DNA of 64,000 nt from Oricola nitratireducens. GTDB taxonomy: Bacteria > Pseudomonadota > Alphaproteobacteria > Rhizobiales > Rhizobiaceae. Shown here in pieces: positions 17,343 through 26,599 of this stretch. Each line of letters begins with the position of its first letter. Within the stretch, counting starts at the first letter, position 1. The translations under genes and the position numbers were made by a program. A model generated the notes under the pieces. It was given only the letters and a program-made list of their open reading frames with translations. It searched no databases and was not told where the DNA came from. The stretch covers positions 1 to 64,000 of the forward strand of contig NZ_JACZCS010000009.1 in assembly GCF_014904745.1 (NCBI RefSeq). The letters are read 5' to 3'.

Positions 17343-19769
17343 ATGTCGGTCACGAGAGATAACCACTACGTACCGCAATGGTATCAGGAGGGTTTCTTCG
17401 AGCCCGGTCGGAAGTCGCTTGCTTATGTCGACATGACTCCGGACCAAAAAGTCCTCCCCGACGGACGCGTCATCACCCAGAATGGCGCGTGGAACGACAC
17501 GCCGACTTCCAGAGCATTCTTTCAGACGGATTTGTATTCCACGTTCTTCGGCACGTCGGTCAACGATGAGATCGAGCGCCGCCTCTTCGGCGATGTCGAC
17601 ACCAGGGGATCGCAAGCGGTCCGTGCCTTCATAGGCACGGACATGCGCGAGTGGCATGACCATTTTCAAGACTTCTTCGAGTTTCTCGATAATCAGAAAA
17701 TCCGCACGCCGAAGGGCTTAGACTGGCTTAGGGCCCAATACCCTGAACTTACGCAGAACGAGTTGATGATCGAGATGCAGGGCATCCGCATGCTGCACTG
17801 CACGATCTGGATCAGCGGCGTGCGCGAGATCGTCTCTGCTAAAGATTCCGACGTGAAGTTCATTACGAGCGACCATCCGGTGACGATTTACAACCATGCG
17901 GTCCCTCCCACGGATAGCGCGTGCACGTATCCACTTGATCCCGGAATAGCGCTGCGGGGGTCGCAGACGCTTTACCCGATGGACCGCGACCACTGCCTAA
18001 TTCTGACGAATCTGGAGTATGCGGAGGACCCGAGCATCGACCCGCTCCTGAAGAGGACCTTCGCTCGCAACTACCGGCAGTCCATAACCAAGATCGACTC
18101 TTTTATCCGCGAGCGGAAGCTCACCGCGCAGGAAGTCACCGAAATCAACTTCATCATCAAGAAGCGCGCGCGCCGCTACATCGGCGGCGGGCGCAAAGAG
18201 TGGCTGTACCCGGAACGGACCGTGACACGGCCGTGGAGCGAGCTCCGGAAAACGCTGTTGCCGCCGGAACTTGGGCTGTTCAAGTTCGGCGGCGAGATAT
18301 TCGTTAAGTACGAGAGCGGCGACGTACACTACCAGGACGAGTTCGGCAGGACCGAGAAACCGCGGGAATTCTTGATCAAGAAGCGACCGGACAAGCCGTT
18401 GCGTTCGGGCGACTACTGCGGGTGTGGGCGCGGAAAATCGTTCAAAGAGTGTTGCCAATCCAAGCCTGAGGCGCTGCGCCCGGCCTGGAACGAAAAGAGC
18501 ATCCGCGAGCGCAATCTGATGCTCCAAAACGCCATTGTAAACGTGCTGGAGCTGGAATCCGGCAAGGACTGGGTGCAGATTCGCAGCGAGCTAACCGATG
18601 AGAAGATCGGCAAGATTTATAGTCTCTACGAAGGGCTATGGCCGCTCGATACCGATCTGCTCGCGCTGCTACCCAAGCCCGATGGCGAGGCTCGCGCTGT
18701 CTACACAGGGTCTATTCACCCGTCATCGATCTCGGACTTCGCTTTGGCAGCCCCCCTGTACTTCGGCGAACTGATTGTGGCACACCCGTTCGTCCACCCC
18801 GGAATAATGAAGAAGGAAATGAACCCGACCGGCAACCCGAAGTCCTATCGGCAGGAGTTCCTAAAAACGCTCTTGTTCTTCCTGAACGTCATGCCGCTCG
18901 TGGATTACGGCTTGGTCAACCTCATACCGGACCCCTGCGACTTCGATTTCCATCTCCGCGAGCAGATGATGAGCATGGCACGGGCTCGAGCGCCGCGGTT
19001 CGGCCCGATGCATGACCCCGGCCTGCAAAAGACCATCGAAGAGGACAACCGGCGCGGCATCATGCTTATGCCGCCTGAGGTGATGCGCAGACGGCTCCGT
19101 AAACTGAACCCGGACCTCAGTGAGGAGGAGGTCGAGGCGGTCATGTGCGCCAACTTGCGGATGCGGGAGGATGATCCCCTGGCCGTGCTCCAGGAGGGCT
19201 CGCTGGAAGGTGGAGAAGGTGGTGGGCAGATGAATATGTTCAAGCTCGCACCGAATTTCGAAATGACGATGTATTTGGCCCAGGCTACGGGTGCCTCCAT
19301 TGTCACGGATAGTCCGTTCCGCTGGAGCGAAGTGCAGGATGCCATCCGGCGGCGGTACAAGCCCACAACTCCCGGTCTCGCCCCGCTCGTGACCAACATA
19401 GAGCGCTCAAAATTCGCGTTCCCGCGGAGCGCGACGGACATCGTGGCAGCGGCCTTGAATAAGACCGTCTCGGGTTACCCGGAATTGTTCCGAGATCTCT
19501 TCAAGTACATTTCCAATCTCAAAGAGCGCGGAACGAAACCCAATCGCGAGGCGCAGTTGATAAGTCGGTTCGCCAGGACGCATTTAACAGCCCAAAAAGA
19601 TCTGCAGAAGGTGGGCGTTCCCGTGAATCACGGCCGCATTTCTTGCGCCATGCCGCTGGAAGGTATTCAGGACAACACCGTCAATCGACTTCTTTTGATG
19701 TCGAGCTCGGAGAAGCACTTGTCGAGCGTTCCGGCGGCTTACTTCATAGAGCCTGTTGATGCCCCTTGA
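17343..19769 (+). CDS. DUF4238-domain protein with SEC-C motif, 808 residues
   Basis: The N-terminal part (residues 8-290) matches DUF4238: NHYVPQWYQEGF at the start and FITSDHPVTIYNH near 180. A cysteine motif GDYCGCGRGKSFKECC at about 356-371 is a SEC-C zinc-binding motif. The C-terminal 430 residues include a second domain I do not recognise, with LMLQNAIVNVLELESGKDW and TASIVTDSP-like strands that may repeat the DUF4238 fold. Biochemical function is unknown. It lies in an accessory region with restriction-modification genes and near a second DUF4238-like gene. Confidence 0.75.
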   Translation: MSVTRDNHYVPQWYQEGFFEPGRKSLAYVDMTPDQKVLPDGRVITQNGAWNDTPTSRAFFQTDLYSTFFGTSVNDEIERRLFGDVDTRGSQAVRAFIGTDMREWHDHFQDFFEFLDNQKIRTPKGLDWLRAQYPELTQNELMIEMQGIRMLHCTIWISGVREIVSAKDSDVKFITSDHPVTIYNHAVPPTDSACTYPLDPGIALRGSQTLYPMDRDHCLILTNLEYAEDPSIDPLLKRTFARNYRQSITKIDSFIRERKLTAQEVTEINFIIKKRARRYIGGGRKEWLYPERTVTRPWSELRKTLLPPELGLFKFGGEIFVKYESGDVHYQDEFGRTEKPREFLIKKRPDKPLRSGDYCGCGRGKSFKECCQSKPEALRPAWNEKSIRERNLMLQNAIVNVLELESGKDWVQIRSELTDEKIGKIYSLYEGLWPLDTDLLALLPKPDGEARAVYTGSIHPSSISDFALAAPLYFGELIVAHPFVHPGIMKKEMNPTGNPKSYRQEFLKTLLFFLNVMPLVDYGLVNLIPDPCDFDFHLREQMMSMARARAPRFGPMHDPGLQKTIEEDNRRGIMLMPPEVMRRRLRKLNPDLSEEEVEAVMCANLRMREDDPLAVLQEGSLEGGEGGGQMNMFKLAPNFEMTMYLAQATGASIVTDSPFRWSEVQDAIRRRYKPTTPGLAPLVTNIERSKFAFPRSATDIVAAALNKTVSGYPELFRDLFKYISNLKERGTKPNREAQLISRFARTHLTAQKDLQKVGVPVNHGRISCAMPLEGIQDNTVNRLLLMSSSEKHLSSVPAAYFIEPVDAP

Positions 19770-20030
19770 TCGGCAGCTTAGAGAAGGCATCCACTATGGG
19801 GGCTATACATTTTGATGTCTGCTTCGGTCAGCCGAGACCGCGTAAGCGGACGGCCTTTATCAGCCCTAAAAGGGCTGCGCATTCTCCAGGCGCTGAATTT
19901 TGTACTATCGCTTGCTCCGTGTATATCATTCTGGAGCCAACCAATAGCCCCCCGCGTCTTCTGCCGGAGCCGCGCGAGACACCGCCCACTATGCCTCGAC
20001 ATCGATCGGTCGTGCCCCCAGCTAGCAACA

Positions 20031-21029
20031 ATGAAGCAGAAACCGCCGCTCAAGACCGAACTGCACCATTGGTGGCCGCGAACCCTGGCTGATCATTGGG
20101 CAGCGGCGGATGGTATGGTCTCCGTGACCCGGCCGAATGGAACCGTCCACCGCGCGCCTCCGGGCGCGTTCGGCGCAATCACCAATGCACATCACATGAG
20201 GATGGGCGGTCCGTGGGATTCGACTTTCGAACCGATTTTCAACGAGCCCGACAAAGAAATGGCTGCGTTCGTACAGTGGCTGGCGACGCTCGAAGCTGCG
20301 TTTGCGGTGCCTGAGCGATCGATGGTCGAACGCATTTCGCCGCAGCCGCTACCCGACCAGCGCGCGGCGCAGATCGCTCGCGTTACAGCCTCGCTGCTGG
20401 CCCGCAGCCCGAGCATCCGCGCCTCGATCAAGCGAACTACCGAATATTATCGCCGCGGCTTCGGCCTGACCGATCCGACCGCCGACAAGACCCTGATCGC
20501 GGCGAACCAGCGCGGGCTGTATGACGCTTATCGCAAGCGCATGATGCACGGCCGTTGGGCGATCCTGTTTAGCGACGAACGAGAATTCATCGCTGGCGAC
20601 GGCTTCCTCCACAATTTCCCCGCATCCCAAGACGGGCTTAACTCCGGCCTCAAGCTAGTGCTACCGATCCTGCCGACGGCGACGATCGTATATATGTCCC
20701 CGATGCAATATCCGACCGAACCGCGCCTCGTGACGCTGCGGCTCAGCGCGGACGAAGTCGAGCAGCTGAACGAGATCACGCAAGTCTACGCCAGCGACTT
20801 CCTGTTCTACCGAGACGAGAAGCCGGAAATTGCCGATGCCTTCCGACACGGCGAGCATCGCAAGTTCCAGTATCATCGCCATAACTGGCTTGATCCACTG
20901 CTCGACGATCTGTCGCAATATAATCGCTGGGGGAAGGGTGGCGCCGCCGGGATTTCCAGCCGCCGCCCCTACAGCGAGTCGCTCGAAGGAAATCGCAGGC
21001 TCAACCGCTTCATCGGCCGAGACAATTAG
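20031..21029 (+). CDS. DUF4238-like protein, 332 residues
   Basis: The start KTELHHWWPRTLADHWA (His12-His13) and the later AHHMRMG, the helix rich in MVERISPQP, and the YMSPMQYPTEP strand resemble the DUF4238 family, where an HHxxP motif opens the domain. Here the motif is HHWWP instead of HYVPQ. The ribosome site is weak, so the start is tentative. It is 261 bp downstream of the larger DUF4238 gene and co-oriented. Function is unknown. Confidence 0.65.
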   Translation: MKQKPPLKTELHHWWPRTLADHWAAADGMVSVTRPNGTVHRAPPGAFGAITNAHHMRMGGPWDSTFEPIFNEPDKEMAAFVQWLATLEAAFAVPERSMVERISPQPLPDQRAAQIARVTASLLARSPSIRASIKRTTEYYRRGFGLTDPTADKTLIAANQRGLYDAYRKRMMHGRWAILFSDEREFIAGDGFLHNFPASQDGLNSGLKLVLPILPTATIVYMSPMQYPTEPRLVTLRLSADEVEQLNEITQVYASDFLFYRDEKPEIADAFRHGEHRKFQYHRHNWLDPLLDDLSQYNRWGKGGAAGISSRRPYSESLEGNRRLNRFIGRDN

Positions 21030-21286
21030 CTCAGGATCAGCCTTTGTGGGCGCCTGCGGCTAGCACACCTCAGTATGCGGCTCGACACAGTCGTCTTAGC
21101 CGCAAGCTCGTTGCTCTCTTCTGGGCACACGAACTCTGCGAACGAGTGTCAGCTTCCCGATGTCCGGTACCCTAAACCGGACAGTCTCCTTGCGGCCCCG
21201 TTTCGGTCATTCGCCCCAGATTCTCCAGCCCGCTTCCCGCGCGATCGTTATTCATCACACCTACGGACAAACGGAGCCCAAGCTCT

Positions 21287-21715
21287 CTACGATCCGAGGA
21301 ACTCCTCCAGTTTCCAGACAAGTTCTTCGCGCCGCGAGGGTGTCGTCTCGCATTCCCACACGACCAGAACGTCCCAGCCGAGCTTCTGCAGCGCCCGCTC
21401 GTTCTCGATGTCGCGTCTCGCGTTGCCCTCGAGCTTCGGCACCCAGAACTCCCGACGGGTCTTTGGAATGCGCGCCCGTCGGCAGGCCGGATCGGGATGC
21501 TGGTGCCAGAAACACCCATGGACCTGGATGATCTTCCGAAGACGCGGAAAAACGAGATCGGGCTTGCCCGGCAAATCCTTGCGGTGCAGCCGATAGCGGT
21601 ATCCCATCGCGTGGACGAGCCGCCGTACGACCATCTCCGGCTTCGTGTCCTTGCCGCGGACGCGCGCCATCTGCGCGCTGCGGGCCGGGTCGACGAGGTG
21701 TCTGTCGAAAGACAC
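21287..21715 (-). CDS. vsr: Very short patch repair endonuclease
   Basis: This 142-residue nuclease nicks 5' to T:G mismatches created by deamination of 5-methylcytosine. The family signature ARSAQMARVRGKDTKPE is at residues 11-27, KPDLVFPRLRKIIQVHGCFWHQH holds the catalytic aspartate and histidines, and CRRARIPKTRREFW holds the zinc and DNA-contact region. It lies 42 bp downstream of the restriction gene and two genes after a C5 methyltransferase, the classic companion. Confidence 0.92.
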   Translation of the reverse strand: MSFDRHLVDPARSAQMARVRGKDTKPEMVVRRLVHAMGYRYRLHRKDLPGKPDLVFPRLRKIIQVHGCFWHQHPDPACRRARIPKTRREFWVPKLEGNARRDIENERALQKLGWDVLVVWECETTPSRREELVWKLEEFLGS

Positions 21716-21757
21716 TAGCAGATGAACCCTCCCCCGTAATCGGAGTGAAGCGGGCGG

Positions 21758-22681
21758 CTACCCCTCGTCGTCACCACCATCGTCTTCCGCATCGGATTCG
21801 TTATCGAGAAGCGGATCCTGAGCGAAGGCTGACAGGAACGCCTCCACGATTTCGTCTCTGTCCGTATATGCAGGCTTCGCCTCCGTATGCTTCCTGATGT
21901 CTTCGAGGATTCGTTCTTCGGACCGCGAGTCCTCAAGCTTTTCCTGCATCGCCCATTTGCGCCCCTTATGCAGGACATCCCAAGGCGACCGTTTGTTGCT
22001 TCTTCCCTCTGTATCTCCGTGCTTCGAGATGCCCCAGCAGACATTCGTATCCTTGTTCCAAATGGGTTCGAAGATTCCAATCAGGTGCTTTTCGGCGAAT
22101 AATTGGGCATTCGTCGCGGTCACGAGCCGTCGGCATTCGAAGTCTTCGACCCGAAGCGGGTTCGGGAGGCCGTGATCGAGCGCGAACTTCTCCACCGTTC
22201 GGATGGCTTTTCTATGATCGGCTAGACGACCATAGAGCTTGTCCCCTTGTTCCCTTGGAGACACGGCCACCGTGGAACTCGGATCGGCTTTCCCAACGTA
22301 TATAGGCATCTCGGTTCCGCTGATACCCAGATAGGCTGGATAACGTCCATTATAGTATATCGCATACACCCCGCTTCCGTACGACCTCGGGATGCGGCCG
22401 AGTGGAACCCGAGGCTGCGCGAGAAGAGCCATGGCTACAAGCCGACCAGCGGTCTCGGGATCGGCTGGGTCGAAGAAGCTTTTAGGCTCCTTTATGGGAT
22501 CCAGGGACGAAATAACTCTGGCGAGGTCTTCGCGAACCTCACCCACAAGCAGCTCTCGTGTCTTCCGGGACGCCACGTTCGAAAGACCCGATGCCAAGCC
22601 CTCCAATTCCTCGAGGTGGGCGCGGACACCCTCGATTATCTCCGTTTGCCTCGGCTTCCGAGCTTTGCCCCTGCGTGACAT
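21758..22681 (-). CDS. Eco29kI-family type II restriction endonuclease (GIY-YIG)
   Basis: This 307-residue endonuclease has GVYAIYY (104-110) and IYVGK (127-131), which form the GIY-YIG pair. Arg152 and His156 are four apart, and Glu197 and Asn209 twelve apart. These are the same spacings as R104/H108 and E142/N154 of R.Eco29kI. SPWDVLHKGRKWA is also a family block. The prototype cuts CCGCGG; specificity here is inferred only. Its ATG overlaps the methyltransferase stop (TGATG), so expression should be coupled to the protective enzyme. Confidence 0.88.
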   Translation of the reverse strand: MSRRGKARKPRQTEIIEGVRAHLEELEGLASGLSNVASRKTRELLVGEVREDLARVISSLDPIKEPKSFFDPADPETAGRLVAMALLAQPRVPLGRIPRSYGSGVYAIYYNGRYPAYLGISGTEMPIYVGKADPSSTVAVSPREQGDKLYGRLADHRKAIRTVEKFALDHGLPNPLRVEDFECRRLVTATNAQLFAEKHLIGIFEPIWNKDTNVCWGISKHGDTEGRSNKRSPWDVLHKGRKWAMQEKLEDSRSEERILEDIRKHTEAKPAYTDRDEIVEAFLSAFAQDPLLDNESDAEDDGGDDEG

Positions 22682-23853
22682 CAGGCCGCCTTGCCCCGCG
22701 CGCTCCCGGAGGCGGCGGAGAGGATGCCGGCGAGATAATTGCCGAAGTACTCCGACAGCTCCGCCGGGACGGCGTTGCCGAGCTGGCGCATGTTCTCGGT
22801 CCACGAACCTACGAACTCGTAGTCATCCGGCAGCCCCTGCAGGCGCGCCGCCTCCCGCACGGTGAAATACCGGACCGATCCGTCGGCGAAAGCGATCATG
22901 TTCTCGCCGCCCGGAACGCCATGCACGCCCGCCTTGAGCGCCTTGGCAGGCTCGTCGATGGGGCTGCCCGTGTGGCCGGGATAGGACCTCGCCCCCGGCT
23001 GGAAGACGTGATTGGAAATATCGTCCCGCGCGCCCGGCTCCCCCAGCCCCGCGAGCGCGTCGCGGACGGTTCGCCAGGGCCGCCCGCCGGGTTTTTTCCC
23101 GCCCGCCTTCAGGGAGGCGACAGTCCTCGCGTCGATCGGGTTGGCGGGTCCCGAGGCCGACGGCTCAAGTCCGTGCCGCCTCCAGTACTCGCCGCCGACA
23201 TACTGGTCCCACAACAGCCGCTCGCGCGAGTGGGTCGGCGACGGCGGCTCCAGCGCGTCGACGAGGTCGCGCCGGATGCCGATGAACAGGACGCGGTGCC
23301 GCTTCTGCGCCGCGCCGTAGTCGGCCGCGTTCACCTTTACGACGCGCACGTGGTAGGTGGCCTCGCTCTCCTGCGCCCTGAGCCGATCCAGGTGGGCCGC
23401 CCTTTCCTCGCCGTCCTTGATCGCGAGCCACGGCTCCGTCAGCGACAGACGGATCCACTCGAGATGCTCCGAGAACTTCGGGCGCAGGAGCCCGCGGACA
23501 TTCTCGAACAGGAACCCCCTCGGCTTGATCTCCCGGACGGCGCGCACCGCCTCCGGCCACATGTCGCGCTCGTCCTCCTCCCCCCGATGGAGGCCGCCGA
23601 TGGAGAAGGGCTGGCACGGAGGCCCGCCGGCGACGAAGTCGACGGTTGGGGCCTTGTCCGCCCACTTCAGTTCGCGGACATCGCCGGAATGCACTTTCCA
23701 GTGCCCAACATGCTTCACACCGCGTTCGACGTTGTGCTCCATGTTTCGCACGGAGGGACCGTCGCGCTCGACCAGCAAAAGATGCTCGAACCCGGCCCGC
23801 GCCAGGCCGAGGGCCAACCCCCCGCATCCGGAAAAGAGTTCTATGCTGCGCAT
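22681..23853 (-). CDS. DNA cytosine-5 methyltransferase, partner of the Eco29kI-like nuclease
   Basis: This 390-residue C5 methyltransferase has motif I FSGCGG (7-12), catalytic Cys80 in GGPPCQPFS (motif IV), FENVRGL (VI), QKRHRVLFIG (VIII) and QLGNAVP (X). The target recognition region lies between about 220 and 320. It heads the M-R-vsr operon. ATG 23853 follows GGAGG; an in-frame Met at 23952 would add an unrelated 33-residue leader. It should protect the site cut by the endonuclease. Confidence 0.92.
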   Translation of the reverse strand: MRSIELFSGCGGLALGLARAGFEHLLLVERDGPSVRNMEHNVERGVKHVGHWKVHSGDVRELKWADKAPTVDFVAGGPPCQPFSIGGLHRGEEDERDMWPEAVRAVREIKPRGFLFENVRGLLRPKFSEHLEWIRLSLTEPWLAIKDGEERAAHLDRLRAQESEATYHVRVVKVNAADYGAAQKRHRVLFIGIRRDLVDALEPPSPTHSRERLLWDQYVGGEYWRRHGLEPSASGPANPIDARTVASLKAGGKKPGGRPWRTVRDALAGLGEPGARDDISNHVFQPGARSYPGHTGSPIDEPAKALKAGVHGVPGGENMIAFADGSVRYFTVREAARLQGLPDDYEFVGSWTENMRQLGNAVPAELSEYFGNYLAGILSAASGSARGKAA

Positions 23854-24471
23854 TCCACCTCCGCCAAGGCACGGTTTACCGCGCGCCGGGGATTCGCAAT
23901 CCCCGCGATTCGATTGCGCACAGATAGAATCCGAGACACCCTCCAATTGCAAGAACGTTTCGGGAACGAAGTTCGCATCGAAATGTTGATCAACCCTTAA
24001 GGATGCGGCACCGAGCCCGCACGGACATTGAAGGGGCGCATGCGGGTCGCACCCGAATGCCCTTCATTCACTATATTGCGCAAACGGGACAAGCCCAACA
24101 TGAGTTGTCCCTAACCAGTTAATCTTTAATCGGTTTCCGGTTCCGATGCGTTTCGGAAACGCCGAACATGCGATCGGTTCCAACTGAAACGAAGACCTTG
24201 GCCTCACGGCCCGGACCGCCGGGAACGCATCGGCAATTCGCGATGCAAGGTTTTTCGGGGGCGATTTCATCGTCCCGTCCGCGCGATCGGAGGCCACAAC
24301 ATCAATCCGATGGCACCGCATGCGATGGATAGCGTGACGGGATGGACACTGAATTGTTGACAACGCGTGATCGAATTTTTTTGCAAAACCCACTTGGCGC
24401 CTCCGAAAAATTCAGCCCATCCTGAATCATCGCGCCTTGGCGGCGCCGATGACAAGGACGAGGAAACGGCA
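23854..24471. other. Upstream region of the R-M operon
   Basis: No gene seen. It contains the TCACTATA-N8-ACGGGACAA motif at 24068-24092. Within and after that motif, GGGACAA (24086-24092) and TTGTCCC form a 7-bp inverted repeat with a 12-base gap, a possible operator. It probably carries promoters for the leftward methyltransferase and the rightward gene at 24472. Confidence 0.4.
24068..24092. repeat. TCACTATA-N8-ACGGGACAA motif, copy C
   Basis: TCACTATA, 8 bases, ACGGGACAA. It lies 215 bp upstream of the methyltransferase start and would read toward it as TTGTCCCGT-N8-TATAGTGA. This is the only copy with a plausible downstream gene in that orientation. Confidence 0.5.
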
Positions 24472-24837
24472 ATGACCGAAGCATCGGGTATCAGAGATCG
24501 GTGGGAAATCGAGGAGCTCAAGGCGGCATGGCGGGCGGACCCAAGCTTTGACCTCTGCGCGGCGGAGGGGTTTGAAGCCCACGGAGACGAACTGGCGCGC
24601 TGGGAGGACGAATGCAACGCGCGCTGGGAACGCGAGCTAAAATGGCAGCGAAAGGCCGCCGTTCGCGCGAGGATGACAAAATTTCCCTGCAGCAGGGAAC
24701 TGGCGGAATATCTCGTCGAACTCGAGGAGACGATCGCGAGCCTGCGGTTGGCCGTGCGGAACCTCGAGCACCCCGGCCGCCCAGTGTCGGCAAGCAGACC
24801 TTGGCGGCCGAGCCTGGGTCTAGTGGCGCGGGTCTAG
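24472..24837 (+). CDS. Hypothetical acidic protein, 121 residues
   Basis: I do not recognise it. It opens MTEASGIRDRWEIEELKAAW and contains FEAHGDELARWEDECNARWERE, a Trp/Glu-rich amphipathic helix, then a Leu-rich helix (LAEYLVELEETIASLRLAVRNLEH) able to form a coiled coil. GAGGA precedes the ATG. Composition suggests a genuine small helical protein. It is divergent from the R-M operon. Confidence 0.45.
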   Translation: MTEASGIRDRWEIEELKAAWRADPSFDLCAAEGFEAHGDELARWEDECNARWERELKWQRKAAVRARMTKFPCSRELAEYLVELEETIASLRLAVRNLEHPGRPVSASRPWRPSLGLVARV

Positions 24838-24999
24838 CGGCGGGCGTGAGGAGCGGGTGAAATGCCGATATTTTCCGGCGATTCATCATCCTCCGACACC
24901 GTAACCGCCGTGAAAGGACTGAGCGGTCACCGCCCATAGGCACGCCTTGACGAGTCCCGTCGATAGCGGAACCCGACATCTTCAATTCGCAATATCCGA

Positions 25000-26373
25000 T
25001 CAGGCGGCCGCGGCGGACATCCCGGTTTCCCCGATCGGTTCCGGAGCCGTCTTCGGGGCATTCCTCGCCGATCGCTCGGCCTTCTCCTCCAGCCATTCCC
25101 GATACAGCCGCAGCGCCGACCGCAGGTCGGACTGCGTCTTGACCGGCAGCGAGAGGAACTCCCCGACCCGCTCCAGCGCCGCGATCTCCATCGCCGGATC
25201 GGCGAATGTCCGGCCCGCCAGCAGCCGCCGGGCGCGGTTGACCCGCGTCTTCGCGTTGCGGACCGATTGCGGCGAAAGGCCCCGCCTCCTCAGCCACTGG
25301 CCGAAGCGGCCCTCCAGGGCGGGAATGGTCTCGCCCGCCTCGCGCGCCAGGATCACGCGGCCGATCGCCTCGGCGAGCGGCGGCGGAACCGCGTTGGCGA
25401 TCAGCTGGTCGATGTCGCGCTTCGTGCGGCCGGGTGACCAGTCCCAGCCGGGTGGGAAGCCCTGGATGCGCGACACCTGGGCCTGGGTGAGCACGGCGGC
25501 ATCCGCCGGATGGACGGGATCGTTCGGGTGCGGCTCGGTCATGTAGCTCGCCCTCGGCCTCTCGCGCGAGGTCCGCACGATCGCCGGCGCCGGCTCGTCC
25601 AACACGCGCACACCCCTGCCCCCGTGCAGCGGCCGCGTGAAGAAGGCACCCTTCTCGAGCAGCGGTGCATCATCGGGATGCGGCTCGTAATCGGCCGGGA
25701 TCGGCCGCCGCGACGAGGAGCGCATGGTCGGCGCGGGCTCGTCCGCGCTCCACAGCCCCTTCTTGCCCGGCATGCGCGGATGCACGTAGATCGCCTCGGG
25801 GCTGCGGTCACCGAACAGATCGCGGACCGTCATCGCGGTCTCCGATGCCGCGTTGCGGATCGCCGACTGCAGAAAGCCGTCGGCCTCGCCGAGCCTGCCG
25901 ATGACGATCAGCCGCCGCCTGCGCTGTGCCACGCCGTAGAGGGAGGCGTCGAGTTTGCATTCGGTCAGGCCGTATCCCGCCCTGACCAGCATCGCCCTCG
26001 CCTCGCGCCACGCATCCGAGTTCAGCGCGCGCGTGACATTCTCCATCACGAACCAGCGGGGACGGGCGACCGCGACGAGCATGGCGAAGGCGCGCGTCAG
26101 GGCGGCATTCTCGCGCTCCTCGCGCCGACCGGCCGCCGAGAAGTCCTGGCACGGCGGCCCGCCGCAGATCAGGTCGGGCGCGAGCCGCGCCAGTTCCGGG
26201 CCGATCGAGAAGATGTCCTTGAGGTCGGCCTCGCGCGCGTGCGGGCCGAGATTGGCGCGGTAGACATCCACAGCCCGGTCCCAGGCATCGTATGCCTGGA
26301 CAAGTTCGAATCCTGCCCTTCGCAGGCCGAGCGACATGCCGCCGGCCCCGCAGAAGAGCTCCACCGCTCTCAT
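25000..26373 (-). CDS. DNA cytosine-5 methyltransferase with C-terminal extension, no nuclease partner seen
   Basis: This is a 457-residue protein. Motif I LFCGAGGMSLGL (6-17), catalytic Cys75 in GGPPCQDFS, VMENVTRAL, YGVAQRRRRLIVIG and NAVPPPLAEAIG mark a complete C5 methyltransferase. About 110 extra residues follow motif X (GQWLRRRGLSPQSVRNAKTR...), ending in a helical domain of unknown role. No restriction gene is adjacent. I start at ATG 26373 because the enzyme core begins there. Its upstream region carries the paired palindromes at 26539 and 26600. Confidence 0.88.
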   Translation of the reverse strand: MRAVELFCGAGGMSLGLRRAGFELVQAYDAWDRAVDVYRANLGPHAREADLKDIFSIGPELARLAPDLICGGPPCQDFSAAGRREERENAALTRAFAMLVAVARPRWFVMENVTRALNSDAWREARAMLVRAGYGLTECKLDASLYGVAQRRRRLIVIGRLGEADGFLQSAIRNAASETAMTVRDLFGDRSPEAIYVHPRMPGKKGLWSADEPAPTMRSSSRRPIPADYEPHPDDAPLLEKGAFFTRPLHGGRGVRVLDEPAPAIVRTSRERPRASYMTEPHPNDPVHPADAAVLTQAQVSRIQGFPPGWDWSPGRTKRDIDQLIANAVPPPLAEAIGRVILAREAGETIPALEGRFGQWLRRRGLSPQSVRNAKTRVNRARRLLAGRTFADPAMEIAALERVGEFLSLPVKTQSDLRSALRLYREWLEEKAERSARNAPKTAPEPIGETGMSAAAA

Positions 26374-26505
26374 GTCGCTTCCGTTCCCGAGGGTGCGGCC
26401 GGGGCCGCCGAGGAGGGCGCCGATGCCGCGCGGGGACCGTCCCCGCGGCCGGACATCGACATGTCGGCGGATAGGCGATTCGAATCCGGCGGCGAATTCC
26501 CAGAT

Positions 26506-26558
26506 TTCGCGATCACGCTGCGTCAAGCCGCTGAAATCGTAACGGAAAACTCCGTTAT
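26506..26558. repeat. 53-bp direct repeat, left copy
   Basis: Identical to 51444-51496 except for one C/T change. It begins TTCGCGATCACGCTGCGTC and ends with the palindrome at 26539-26558. Weaker similarity extends about 55 bp further left. The two copies are in the same orientation, 24,938 bp apart, and enclose the creatinine/sarcosine gene island. Confidence 0.85.
26539..26558. repeat. GTAAC palindrome, copy 4
   Basis: GTAACGGAAAACTCCGTTAT. It is the first of a pair with copy 5, start-to-start distance 61 bp. It forms the right end of the 53-bp repeat and lies 166 bp upstream of the start of the methyltransferase at 25000-26373. Confidence 0.65.
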
Positions 26559-26599
26559 GCAGAGAGCGCCGGAATGCGCCTTGTAAATTCTTCTGTATG

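Noticed and set aside
26506-26558. The 53-bp repeat as a tRNA-gene attachment site
   Set aside because: I could not fold a tRNA arm set or find an anticodon stem, and no tRNA gene overlaps either copy.
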